Below are positions 35,522-43,732 of a stretch of 64,000 nt of DNA, piece by piece; position 1 is the stretch's first letter, and each line of letters opens with the position of its first letter. The stretch covers positions 21,242 through 85,241 of the forward strand of contig JALORC010000022.1 in NCBI GenBank assembly GCA_025459175.1, given 5' to 3'. A program made the translations under genes and the position numbers. The notes beneath the pieces were generated by a model. The model worked only from the letters and a program-made list of their open reading frames with translations. It had not been told where the DNA came from and did no database searches. This DNA comes from Planctomycetota bacterium. GTDB taxonomy: Bacteria; Planctomycetota; UBA1135; UBA2386.

Positions 35522-36463
35522 ATGACCCCCACCCGCGACCTGCTCGAACGCATCGAACGCCTGCGCACGATGTTCCTCGCCGAACGGCCGCCCGGCGCGC
35601 CGCTGCCCGACTACTGGCGCGATGACCGCGACCTGCAGGCCTACGACGCGGTGCTCGGCGCCCGGATCGGCTGGAAGTGGGACGCGGCGCTGGCCGAGTG
35701 CCACGACCGCGGCCTGCCCCGCGCCGACGATGCGGTCGTGCTCGACTACGGCTGCGGGGCCGGTATCGCCGCGCGCAAGTTCGCGGCGAAGTTCGGCGCC
35801 AAGGAGGTGCTGTGCCACGACCGCTCGGCCCGCGCCCGCGAGTATGCGAGCCGCGCGATCCGGATCGCGATGCCGGCGGTTGCCGCGCGCGCGGTGGCCA
35901 CCGTCTACGACCAACGCCCCGATGTGCTGCTGGTCAGCCACGTGCTCGGTGAACTCGACGCCGCGGGCTTGCAGCAGCTCGAGCTGCTGGCGCTGCGCAG
36001 TCGCTGCGTGCTCGTCGTCGAGCCGGGCAACCAACCGGTCTCACGCGCGCTGTCGGCGCTGCGCGATCGCCTGCTGCCGCAGTTCGACGCGATCGCACCG
36101 TGCCCGCACCAGGCGGCCTGCCCGGTGCTGCGCGGCACCGGCGACTGGTGCCACTTCTTCGCCGCGCCGCCGCCGCAGGCGTTCACCGATGGCGACTGGG
36201 TGCGCACGACGAAGGCGCTCGGCATCGACGCGCGGGCGCTGCCGTACTCGTTCCTGTGCCTGGTCAAGAAGGACGCCGCCGCGCTGCCCTCTGCGCCGCG
36301 CCGACCGCGGCTGCTCGGCCGGCCGACGCTGCATCCGCACACGGCCACGGTGCAGGTCTGCGAAGCGGACGGGCTGCGCTCGGTCGAGCTGCAGAAGCGG
36401 CGCGATCCGGCGCTGTGGAAGGCGCTGAAGAAGGAACCCGAGACGGTGCGCGATCTGCCGTGA
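35522..36463 (+). CDS. Rsm22-family methyltransferase-like protein
   Basis: 313 residues. The methyltransferase fold has LDYGCGAGIAARKFA as the SAM loop and VLLVSHVLGELD after strand 4. About residues 193-213 hold CPHQAACPVL and GDWCHF, a Cys cluster diagnostic of the Rsm22/METTL17 family, whose members bind an iron-sulfur cluster and act in (mitochondrial) small ribosomal subunit assembly. The fourth Cys is probably CLVKK near residue 245. The role in bacteria is unproven. It is divergent from nagB. Confidence 0.85.
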   Translation: MTPTRDLLERIERLRTMFLAERPPGAPLPDYWRDDRDLQAYDAVLGARIGWKWDAALAECHDRGLPRADDAVVLDYGCGAGIAARKFAAKFGAKEVLCHDRSARAREYASRAIRIAMPAVAARAVATVYDQRPDVLLVSHVLGELDAAGLQQLELLALRSRCVLVVEPGNQPVSRALSALRDRLLPQFDAIAPCPHQAACPVLRGTGDWCHFFAAPPPQAFTDGDWVRTTKALGIDARALPYSFLCLVKKDAAALPSAPRRPRLLGRPTLHPHTATVQVCEADGLRSVELQKRRDPALWKALKKEPETVRDLP

Positions 36464-36488
36464 GCGACGGCTCGCGCGGCGCGCTACG

Positions 36489-37541
36489 TCAGCGCGACCA
36501 GCGGTCCTTCCGGCGCAGGAACCAGCGTTCGAAGGTGCGGAACGAGACCTCGGCCATCGCCCAGGTGACCAGCAACGTGGCCAGGAACCCGAGCTCGGGC
36601 GTCCACCAGGCAACGCCATGCGTCAGCTTGCCGACCACGTGCAGCCCGATGTGGTGCAGCAGGTAGATGCCGTAGCTGACGACACCGACGCGCGCCAGCG
36701 GCCGCCATCGGAGCAGCGCGCGCAGGCCGTTGTCCTCGCGCACGACGCATGCAGCCACCAGCAGCATGAACAGCACGTGCAGAACGAGCCGCGGCCAGCC
36801 GGAGATGTCGGCGCGCGGCACGCTGAGCGCCGCGAGCACCAGCACCGCGACCGCCGGCGCCGCGAAGCGATGGCCGACCAGGTCCACCAGCCGCGCGAAC
36901 CCGGTCGGTGTGTGCAGCGCGTGCGCCAGCGCGACGCCGAGCAGGATCGGCACGAACGTCGTCTCGGCGAGCATCGGCGGCAGCCCGGGCCACCAGCCGA
37001 GATGGGCATGGCCGCAGACCAGCCCGATCGACCCCGCGAGCAGCGCGCCGAGCAACCACCGCGCCGCGCGCTCCCAACGCCGTTCGACCAGCGGCCACAG
37101 CAGGTAGAACTGTTCCTCGGCCGCCAGCGACCAGGTGATGGCGAGCAGGCTCTGCATCGGCACCCAGTTCGCCACGTAGGCCAGCGCGTAGGGCACGTCA
37201 TGCCGGATGCCCGCGGCGGTGACGCCGCCGCTCAGCGCCGAGCCGGCCCACAGCAGCAGGATCACCAGGTAGTTGAGCGGCACGATGCGCAGCAGCCGCC
37301 GCACGTAGAACGCCCCGAGATCGATGTGGCCGCGGCGATCGCGTTCGCGCCGCAGCAGCGTGACGATCAGGAAGCCGGAGATCACGAAGAACAGGTCGAC
37401 CCCGAGGAAGCCGCGCGCGGTCGCGGCCCAGGCCCGCGGTGGGCACGCGTGGTGCCAGAGCACCATCGCGATCGCGATGGCGCGCAGACCGTCGAGGCAG
37501 GCGAACGTCCTGGTGGCGAGGTAGGTGCCGTGGCCGGGCAT
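36489..37541 (-). CDS. Membrane-bound acyltransferase (acyltransferase 3 family)
   Basis: 350 residues and about ten transmembrane helices. Family marks are CLDGLRAIAIAMVLWHH near the N-terminus, GFLGVDLFFVISGFLI, RRLLRIVPL and SLAAEEQFYLLWP. These integral membrane proteins O-acylate surface sugars, peptidoglycan or antibiotics. The ATG at 37541 puts the catalytic His of WHH at about residue 30. A TACGTT -10 candidate lies at 37582-37587 (minus), back to back with TATCCT for the divergent gene. Confidence 0.88.
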   Translation of the reverse strand: MPGHGTYLATRTFACLDGLRAIAIAMVLWHHACPPRAWAATARGFLGVDLFFVISGFLIVTLLRRERDRRGHIDLGAFYVRRLLRIVPLNYLVILLLWAGSALSGGVTAAGIRHDVPYALAYVANWVPMQSLLAITWSLAAEEQFYLLWPLVERRWERAARWLLGALLAGSIGLVCGHAHLGWWPGLPPMLAETTFVPILLGVALAHALHTPTGFARLVDLVGHRFAAPAVAVLVLAALSVPRADISGWPRLVLHVLFMLLVAACVVREDNGLRALLRWRPLARVGVVSYGIYLLHHIGLHVVGKLTHGVAWWTPELGFLATLLVTWAMAEVSFRTFERWFLRRKDRWSR

Positions 37542-37643
37542 GGAGGGCGGTCCATCCCGGCGCGGCCGGGCTGGAGCAGCGAACGTAGCGCCTCGGCCAC
37601 CCTGGTGCGGGTATCCTCCGGCCCACCACCTGCCGATCTCGCC

Positions 37644-39170
37644 ATGCCGACGCCGACGCTGCTCCGCGCCCCGTTCCGTCTCGCCGATGACCTGTTGCTG
37701 CCCTGGCAACCGCACCGGATCCGCATCCTCGTGATCGCCGACGGCCCGTTGAACTTCGAGCCATCGCTCGACTTCGGCCTCGCCCAGTTCCTCGACACGC
37801 TGCGCGACAGCCGCTTCTACGGGCAACCGCCGGAGGTGCGGGTCGGCCACCGCCAGCTGCCGACCCAGGACTTCCCGCAGTTCCGCTTCCGCAACGACCT
37901 GACGGCCGACACCTGCGACGTGCTGTTCCTGTTCGGCTTCGATCCGGGCGAGGACATCGAGCCAGCGGACCAGCAGGCGATCGCCTGGTTCATGCAGGCC
38001 GGCGGCGGCGTGTTCGCGACCGGCGACCACGGCGAACTCGGCGCCGCGATGGGCGCGTCGCTGCCGCGCGTGCGCAGCATGCGCCGGTGGCGCCCCGGGG
38101 TGCCGATGACGAGCCCACTGCGCCACACCACCAACCTGCCCGGCGACGACGGCGTCTACCAGTTCGAGGACCAGTCCGACCACGTGCCGCAGCGCAGCTA
38201 TCCGCGCTACTACGCGCGGCCGGGCACTCCCACCGTATCTGCTCCGCATCTGCTGCTGCAGGCGCCGACGCCGAACGGCCGCTACCTGCCGATCGAGTAC
38301 CAGCCCGACCACCCGCACGAGGGCGAGTGCATCGAGCCGCGCATCCTGACCGAGAAACTGCTGCCAGGCAGCACCGCCGACGAGTTCCCGCTCGCCCCCG
38401 GCGGCACCCGACCGGCCCCGCAGATCATCGCCTTCACGGTCAGCTACGGCGGCGCGTTCCCGCCCAACAAGCAGGCGATCCTCGAACCGCGCCTGTTCGG
38501 CAGCATCTGCGCCTACGACGGCCGGCAGGCCGGGGTCGGCCGCGTCGTCACCGACGCCACCTGGCACCACTTCGTCAACATCAACATCGACGGCACCGGC
38601 ACCGATCGCACCGGCCTGCGCAATGCGTCGGGCCAGGACCTGCCGGAGCTGACGCTGATCCGGCAGTACTGGCGCAACCTGGTCAGCTGGCTCGCGCCGG
38701 TGCGGCTGGGTCGCGCGCTGGCGCCGGTCGCGCACGTGCTGCAGGCCGCGCGCCTCGGCGAAGAACTGCTGCCGCACTTCGAACGGGAGCTGGCGACCGC
38801 CGAAGGCCGCGAACGGGCCGGCTTCGAGATCGAGGCGGCGCTCACCGCGGAACTGTCGCCGGTCGAACTCGAGTCGACGCTGACCACCCTGGTCGACGGC
38901 GTGTTCGGCAAGGCGGCGAGGAACCGCAGCGAGATGCTCGGGCGCGACCTGTGCAACTGCGCGCTGGCCGCGGCGGGCGCGCTGCTGGCCGCACCGCTGC
39001 GGGCGCCGGGGCGGGCGAAGGCGCTCGAAGCGGCCGGTTTCCCGCACGCGGCCGAGGCGCAGCTGGCCGCGCTAGGCAGCACCGCGCTGCGGGAGTTGGT
39101 CACCCGCACCAACGCCCGCATCGAGAACACGCAGCGCGAGATCGAGCAGCTGCGCCGCTCGCTGAACTAG
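37644..39170 (+). CDS. Uncharacterised protein with ThuA/GATase-like N-terminal domain
   Basis: 508 residues, no signal peptide. The N-terminal ~310 residues look like a flavodoxin/ThuA-type or class I amidotransferase-like fold: RIRILVIADGPLNFE, CDVLFLFGF, FMQAGGGVFATGDHGELGAAMG, then RVVTDATWHHFVNINIDG. The His of ATGDHGE and the HHFVN stretch resemble ThuA-like active-site surroundings, but no Cys nucleophile is present. The C-terminal ~160 residues are helical and Ala/Leu/Arg-rich. The stop overlaps the convergent SMP-30-like gene by four bases. A TATCCT at 37612-37617 may be the -10. Confidence 0.6.
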   Translation: MPTPTLLRAPFRLADDLLLPWQPHRIRILVIADGPLNFEPSLDFGLAQFLDTLRDSRFYGQPPEVRVGHRQLPTQDFPQFRFRNDLTADTCDVLFLFGFDPGEDIEPADQQAIAWFMQAGGGVFATGDHGELGAAMGASLPRVRSMRRWRPGVPMTSPLRHTTNLPGDDGVYQFEDQSDHVPQRSYPRYYARPGTPTVSAPHLLLQAPTPNGRYLPIEYQPDHPHEGECIEPRILTEKLLPGSTADEFPLAPGGTRPAPQIIAFTVSYGGAFPPNKQAILEPRLFGSICAYDGRQAGVGRVVTDATWHHFVNINIDGTGTDRTGLRNASGQDLPELTLIRQYWRNLVSWLAPVRLGRALAPVAHVLQAARLGEELLPHFERELATAEGRERAGFEIEAALTAELSPVELESTLTTLVDGVFGKAARNRSEMLGRDLCNCALAAAGALLAAPLRAPGRAKALEAAGFPHAAEAQLAALGSTALRELVTRTNARIENTQREIEQLRRSLN

Positions 39171-40159
39171 CGACCGCCGCCGGGCTGGCCGTCGCTCGGC
39201 GTCGCCGATCCGGACGGCGCCGCCGGTGGCCACACCGGCATCGGCGCTCCGGTCGTCTGCAGCGGGATCGCATACAGCGACGTGCGCGCGGTGACGAACA
39301 GCGTGCGACCGTCGGCACCGCCGAACGCGCAGTTCGCCGGTTGTTCCGGCAGCGCGATCGTCACCAGGTGCACACCATCGGCGCCGTAGCCGCGGATGCC
39401 GTCGCGCGCGGTGGTCCACAGGTTGCCCGCCACATCGCAGCGCATGCCGTCGGCGCCGCCGTCGAGCCAGAACGCCGCCGCGCCGAGTTCGCCGGTCGCG
39501 GTCACCGGGAACGCGCCGACCCGCTGGCCCTTGCCGCTGTCGGCGACGTAGAGCCGCTGGTGGTCCGGCGCGAAGCACAGCCCGTTCGGCTGGTCGAACT
39601 CGCGCTGCACGATGCGCAGCTCCTGGCTGGCCGGGTCGAAGCGATAGACGAAGTTGCCGTCCTGCTCGCGCGGCTGCTTGCCGAGGCCGTAGGCCGGGTC
39701 GGTGAACCACAGCGTGCCGTCGGCGCGCACGACGACATCGTTCGGCGAGTTCAGCCGCTTGCCGCCGTGCCGGTCGACGAGCACCGTGAACTTGCCCTCG
39801 CCGTCGTGCCGCACCACGTTGCGCGCCTCGTGCTGGCAGCTCAGCAGGTGACCGTCGCGATCGAGGGTGTTGCCGTTGGCGGCCGCACTCGGCTGCCAGA
39901 CGGTGACACCCCAGGCCTTGCCCCCCTCGCCGGCCTGCCAGCGCAGCCACTGTCTGGCCGGGATGTCGGAGAACACCAAGGCCTGCTCGGCCGGCAGCCA
40001 CACCGGCCCTTCGACGAACTGCATGCCGGTGGCCAGCCGTTCGGGCTTCGTCGCGGCGGCGACCAGCGCCTTGCCGCGCTCGTGATGGAACGTGATCTGC
40101 GCCGGCGAGGTGGCGGCGAACGGGATGGCGAACGACAGCGCGAGCAGCGATCGATGCAT
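39167..40159 (-). CDS. Exported SMP-30/gluconolactonase-like protein
   Basis: 330 residues. The ATG at 40159 begins a signal peptide (MHRSLLALSFAIPFA). The six-bladed propeller has the usual metal and active-site landmarks: FVEGPVW (Glu), NGNTLDRDGHLLSCQH, LNSPNDVVV (Asn), and VADSGKG in the DS(D/N)-type site. Members hydrolyse lactones such as gluconolactone; others are of unknown substrate. It would act outside the cytoplasm. GACACT six bases upstream of the start is a weak leaderless-type -10. Its stop shares four bases with the convergent neighbour. Confidence 0.85.
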   Translation of the reverse strand: MHRSLLALSFAIPFAATSPAQITFHHERGKALVAAATKPERLATGMQFVEGPVWLPAEQALVFSDIPARQWLRWQAGEGGKAWGVTVWQPSAAANGNTLDRDGHLLSCQHEARNVVRHDGEGKFTVLVDRHGGKRLNSPNDVVVRADGTLWFTDPAYGLGKQPREQDGNFVYRFDPASQELRIVQREFDQPNGLCFAPDHQRLYVADSGKGQRVGAFPVTATGELGAAAFWLDGGADGMRCDVAGNLWTTARDGIRGYGADGVHLVTIALPEQPANCAFGGADGRTLFVTARTSLYAIPLQTTGAPMPVWPPAAPSGSATPSDGQPGGGR

Positions 40160-40281
40160 CGCCGCAGTGTCGCCGCGCGACCGCGGTGGCGCGAGCGCTT
40201 GCCGGCGTCCGGCCGCCCGCCGGCAGGTCGGTCGGTTCCCGCGTCGCAACGGTGGCTTGGCCCCGGCAACGAGACTCCTGC

Positions 40282-40309
40282 TTGCAACCAAGCCCTGATT
40301 GTATATATC
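40282..40309 (+). promoter_or_regulatory. AT-rich promoter of the RAYT gene
   Basis: TTGCAA (40282-40287) and TATATC (40304-40309) are spaced by 16 bases, in an AT-rich patch (about 40296-40325) that stands out from the GC-rich surroundings. No ribosome site precedes the ATG at 40322; the leader would be only a few bases. Confidence 0.45.
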
Positions 40310-40321
40310 TGCTCAATCTAT

Positions 40322-41047
40322 ATGGCGACGACACGCAAGCACAGGACCGGCAAGCCCGCCGCCCCACTGTTGCCGTTCCGTCCCGGCCGCGGCGGTGCCC
40401 GTCCCGGTGCGGGTCGCAAGCCGAAGATCCCCGGTCAACCGGGCGTCGAGCACCGCCAGCGGGCGCCACTTGCACAGCGTTTCCCGGTCCACGTCACGCT
40501 CAAGCTGCGCAGCGGACTACCTCGCCTGCGCAGCAAGCCCGCCTACGAAGCGCTGCGCGCAGCCTTCGCGGCCGGCTGCGCACGCAACCTCAGCGGCGTG
40601 TTCCGCCTGTGCCACTACGCGGTGCTCAACGACCACCTGCACCTGATCTGCGAGGCCGAGGGCCGGCAAGCGCTGAGCCGCGGCCTGCAGGGCCTGCTGA
40701 TCCGCATCGCGAAGGCGCTCAACAAGCTGTGGTCACGCCGCGGCAGCGTGTTCGCCGATCGCTACCACGACCACATCCTGAAATCGCCGCGCGAGGTCCG
40801 CAACGCGCTGCGCTACCTGTTCGGCAACGCAAGAAAGCACGCGGGCGAAGGCCGCGAGGTCAGCGTGCCGCAGGCGATCGACACGTTCACGTCGGCGCCG
40901 TGGTTCGCAGGCTTCCGCGAGCGCATCACGGTGAAGGGCATCGAGGCCATCGTGCGGCCGGTGACCGACGCCCGGACCTGGCTGCTCACCGAAGGTTGGT
41001 TGCGGCACGGGCGACTCAGTGTGCACGAGGTGCCAGCCACCGCGTGA
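40322..41047 (+). CDS. REP-associated tyrosine transposase (RAYT/Y1-type)
   Basis: 241 residues. After a basic RPGAGRKPK N-terminus, the single-strand-specific Y1 nuclease fold is seen: HLH at 105-107 (LNDHLHLICE) as the HUH-type metal site, FADRYHDH, and NALRYLFGNARKH where Tyr165 is the likely nucleophile. Such genes are single-copy and often domesticated, acting on palindromic REP sequences. I saw no flanking inverted repeats, target duplication or REP array. The AT-rich upstream patch suggests acquisition, or conservation of its own promoter. Confidence 0.82.
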   Translation: MATTRKHRTGKPAAPLLPFRPGRGGARPGAGRKPKIPGQPGVEHRQRAPLAQRFPVHVTLKLRSGLPRLRSKPAYEALRAAFAAGCARNLSGVFRLCHYAVLNDHLHLICEAEGRQALSRGLQGLLIRIAKALNKLWSRRGSVFADRYHDHILKSPREVRNALRYLFGNARKHAGEGREVSVPQAIDTFTSAPWFAGFRERITVKGIEAIVRPVTDARTWLLTEGWLRHGRLSVHEVPATA

Positions 41048-41055
41048 CGCCGCCG

Positions 41056-42231
41056 TCACACCTTCCAGATGATGTCGCGGCGATAGAGCTGCGCCAGCAC
41101 CGCGTACCACATCAAGACCCAGCACACGCCGAACGCCAGCGACGCCAGCTTCGGGTCGCCGATCGGTTCGAGCAGGCAGGTGCGGAAGAACCAGTCCTGC
41201 ACGGTCACCTGCTTGCCGCCGACGTCGACCTTCCACAACGACCCGACCACACGACCGAGCAGGCCGCTGCCGAGGAACACCAGCAGCGCGTTGGCGCCGT
41301 AGACCTGCAGCGGCCGCGCGAAGCGCGCCCACGGCCGGTGTTCGAACGCCCACACGCACAGACCGAGCCCGCTGGCGGCGATGCCGGCGGTCCACAGCGC
41401 GTAGCTGCTGGTCCAAAGCGGCTTGTTCAGCGGCAGGAACCAGCTCCAGCACGCGCCCGCCAGCATCCACAGGGCGCCGAACCGTAGCAGCGTGCCACAG
41501 CGCGCCAGCGGCTCGCCGCCGGCGCGCAGCACGCGGCCGCATTCGACGCCGAACAACGCCGTCGCCAGCGCCGGGATCGTGCTGAGCAGACCCTCGGGGT
41601 CGTACTGCCCGACCTTCCAGATGTGGCTGCCGAACACCGCGCGGTCGACGACGCCCTGCAGAGTGCCCAGCGGCTGGTCGAGATCCGGCCACGCCCCACC
41701 GGGCAACGGCACCAGCGTGATCAGGGCCCAGTAGCCGAACAGGCACGACCACAGCACCGTGCGCTGCACGCGCACCGAGGTGAACAGGAACAGCAGCGCG
41801 GCGAGGCCGTAGCAGACGCCGATGCGCTGCAGCACGCCGGGGAACCGCGTGCGCCACAGCGGCGCGAACAGGTCCTTGCCGGCCTCGAAAGTGACCAGCG
41901 GGAACGCCGACAGCAGCATGCCGAGCAGCACCAGCCACAGCACCCGCTTGCCGATCGCCGCGACCAGCGGGCCGCGCGGCGTGCCGAGTTCGAGCTTCTT
42001 GCCCAGCGCCGGCACGATCGCCACGCCGGCGCAGAACAGGAAGGTCGGGAACACCAGATCGGTCGGCGTGCAGCCGTGCCACTCGGCGTGGCGCAGCGGG
42101 TCGTACTGGTAGGCCGCCCCCCAGCGCGCCGGGTTGTTGACGAGGATCATCAACAGCATCGACAGCCCGCGCAGCGCATCGAGGCCGAGCCAGCGCACGG
42201 GTGCCGGCGCCACCGCCGTGCCGCCACTCAT
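41056..42231 (-). CDS. NagX/HGSNAT-like membrane protein (DUF5009 type)
   Basis: 391 residues, about ten transmembrane helices. The N-terminus RWLGLDALRGLSMLLMILVNNP and the loop TPTDLVFPTFLFCAGVAI are typical of the heparan-alpha-glucosaminide N-acetyltransferase-like family, whose bacterial member NagX is found in GlcNAc-use clusters. It is thought to transfer acetyl groups or transport amino sugars; neither is proven. The ATG overlaps the murQ stop (ATGA), which ties it to amino-sugar recovery. Confidence 0.85.
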   Translation of the reverse strand: MSGGTAVAPAPVRWLGLDALRGLSMLLMILVNNPARWGAAYQYDPLRHAEWHGCTPTDLVFPTFLFCAGVAIVPALGKKLELGTPRGPLVAAIGKRVLWLVLLGMLLSAFPLVTFEAGKDLFAPLWRTRFPGVLQRIGVCYGLAALLFLFTSVRVQRTVLWSCLFGYWALITLVPLPGGAWPDLDQPLGTLQGVVDRAVFGSHIWKVGQYDPEGLLSTIPALATALFGVECGRVLRAGGEPLARCGTLLRFGALWMLAGACWSWFLPLNKPLWTSSYALWTAGIAASGLGLCVWAFEHRPWARFARPLQVYGANALLVFLGSGLLGRVVGSLWKVDVGGKQVTVQDWFFRTCLLEPIGDPKLASLAFGVCWVLMWYAVLAQLYRRDIIWKV

Positions 42232-43130
42232 TCGCCGAGCGCCTGCCGCACGCTGCCGTCGTGGGTGAACAGCAGCGTGCGCGCGACCTGCGGCTCGACG
42301 TGCTTCTTGGCGGCGATGATGGCGACCTTGACCTCACCCTCGCACCGAGCGAGCACCGCCTCGGCGGCGCCGAGTTCGCAGCCGGCGGCCTCGGCGACGA
42401 TGCGCACGCTGCGCGCCTTCAGCTTCGCGTTGGTCGCCTGCAGGTCGACCATCAGGTTGCCGTAGACCTTGTGCAGCCGCACGAACGCGCCGGTGCTGAG
42501 CATGTTCAGCACCAGCTTGGTCGCGGTGCCGGCCTTCAGCCGCGTACTGCCGGTCAACACCTCCGGGCCCGGCACCACCTCGATCGGCAGCTCGGCAGCG
42601 GCGGCGACCGGGCTGCCGGCGTTGCACACCACCGCGACGGTCAACGCGCCGACCTGCTTGCCGTAGGCGAGCGCGCCCAGCACGTACGGCGTGCGCCCGC
42701 TGGCGGCGATGCCGACCACGATGTCCTTCGGGCCGAGCCCGAGCGCGCGCAGGTCGGCGGCGCCGAGCTCGGCATCGTCCTCGGCGCCCTCGACCGCCTT
42801 CAGCAGCGCGCCGGGTCCACCAGCGATCAGGCCGATCACCTGCTCCGGCGAAGCCGAGAACGTCGGTGGGCACTCGGCGGCGTCGAGCACGCCGAGCCGC
42901 CCCGAGGTGCCGGCCCCGGTGTAGACGAGCCGCCCGCCCTTGTGCATGCGCTGGCTGATCGCGTCGATCGCCGCCGCGATGCGCGGCAACTGCTGCCGCA
43001 CCGCTTCGGCGACCGCGCGGTCCTCGTCGTTCATCACGGTGACGAACTCGAGCGTCGACAGCGCATCGAGGTCGCGGGTGCGCGGATTGCGTGCCTCGGT
43101 GGAGAGACGCGACAGGTCGATGCGGGACAT
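42228..43130 (-). CDS. murQ: N-acetylmuramic acid 6-phosphate etherase
   Basis: 300 residues, the usual length. MurQ removes the lactyl ether from MurNAc-6-phosphate, giving GlcNAc-6-phosphate and lactate during peptidoglycan recycling. The N-terminus has LSTEARNPRT, the SIS domain has YTGAGTSGRLGVLDAAECPPTF with catalytic Glu86, and the substrate loop IAASGRTPYV follows. It is upstream of and coupled to the NagX-like gene. Kinase or PTS genes that would make the substrate are not in the window. Confidence 0.96.
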   Translation of the reverse strand: MSRIDLSRLSTEARNPRTRDLDALSTLEFVTVMNDEDRAVAEAVRQQLPRIAAAIDAISQRMHKGGRLVYTGAGTSGRLGVLDAAECPPTFSASPEQVIGLIAGGPGALLKAVEGAEDDAELGAADLRALGLGPKDIVVGIAASGRTPYVLGALAYGKQVGALTVAVVCNAGSPVAAAAELPIEVVPGPEVLTGSTRLKAGTATKLVLNMLSTGAFVRLHKVYGNLMVDLQATNAKLKARSVRIVAEAAGCELGAAEAVLARCEGEVKVAIIAAKKHVEPQVARTLLFTHDGSVRQALGE

Positions 43131-43290
43131 GGGGCCTGATGTTGGCGCTCGGGGGCCTCAAGTGCGAGGGACTGCTGCGTCGCTACCGCCAACGGCACCC
43201 TTGCCGTCCGCCGCCGAGGACATACCCTGGCACCTCGCACCGCCCCAGCCGCGCCGCCGCCGGCCGCCCGGTGCCTTCCCGAGTGCCGCC

Positions 43291-43683
43291 GTGGAACCGA
43301 CCGAATTCGAAGGACCGCTCGATACCGAACAGTTGCTGCACCGCCATGCGCAGGCGCTGGTGCAAGAAGCCAGCGCCATCCTCGCCGCCGACCCGCAGCA
43401 GCGTCTGGCCGGCATGATCACATTGCCTGATGCAGTCGATGCGCAGGCGGTGCGCGCGCTGATCACGCGGCTGTCCGGCCGCACGCCGCCGCCCGGCCTG
43501 TTCGTCGGGCTGGTGCCGCGGCCGGTCGTCGAGCCGTGGCTCGAGACGCGCGCGGCGGACTATCCGTGGCGCGAGCAGGGCTGGTCGGCGCAGACCGTGC
43601 TGCCGATCTGCGTGTCGACGCGCGAAGGGTTGAAGTTCGGCTTCTTCGAAGTGCAGCGCCGGCGCGGCGGCAACGAGCGGTAG
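43291..43683 (+). CDS. Hypothetical protein, 130 residues
   Basis: A GTG at 43291 starts MEPTEFEGPLDTEQLL; sequence before it is Arg/Pro-rich and unlike protein. The product is acidic at its N-terminus, predicted soluble, with a helical first half and a strand-rich second half ending in VQRRRGGNER. No signal peptide and no recognised motif. It is divergent from murQ by 160 bases of GC-rich DNA in which I saw nothing else. Confidence 0.55.
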   Translation: MEPTEFEGPLDTEQLLHRHAQALVQEASAILAADPQQRLAGMITLPDAVDAQAVRALITRLSGRTPPPGLFVGLVPRPVVEPWLETRAADYPWREQGWSAQTVLPICVSTREGLKFGFFEVQRRRGGNER

Positions 43684-43687
43684 CCGG

Positions 43688-43716
43688 CCGCGGCAACACG
43701 ATCGCTCGCGCCGCGG
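43688..43716. terminator. Hairpin between convergent genes
   Basis: CCGCGGC (43688-43694) pairs with GCCGCGG (43710-43716), a 7-bp perfect stem and 15-base loop between stops at 43683 and 43733. No T-run. Confidence 0.3.
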
Positions 43717-43732
43717 GCAAGCACTCGAACGA

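Noticed and set aside
43131..43290. Extending the 130-residue hypothetical upstream to an ATG at 42940
   Set aside because: That extension would overlap murQ antisense and its translation is Arg/Ser-rich without protein-like character; the GTG at 43291 fits better.
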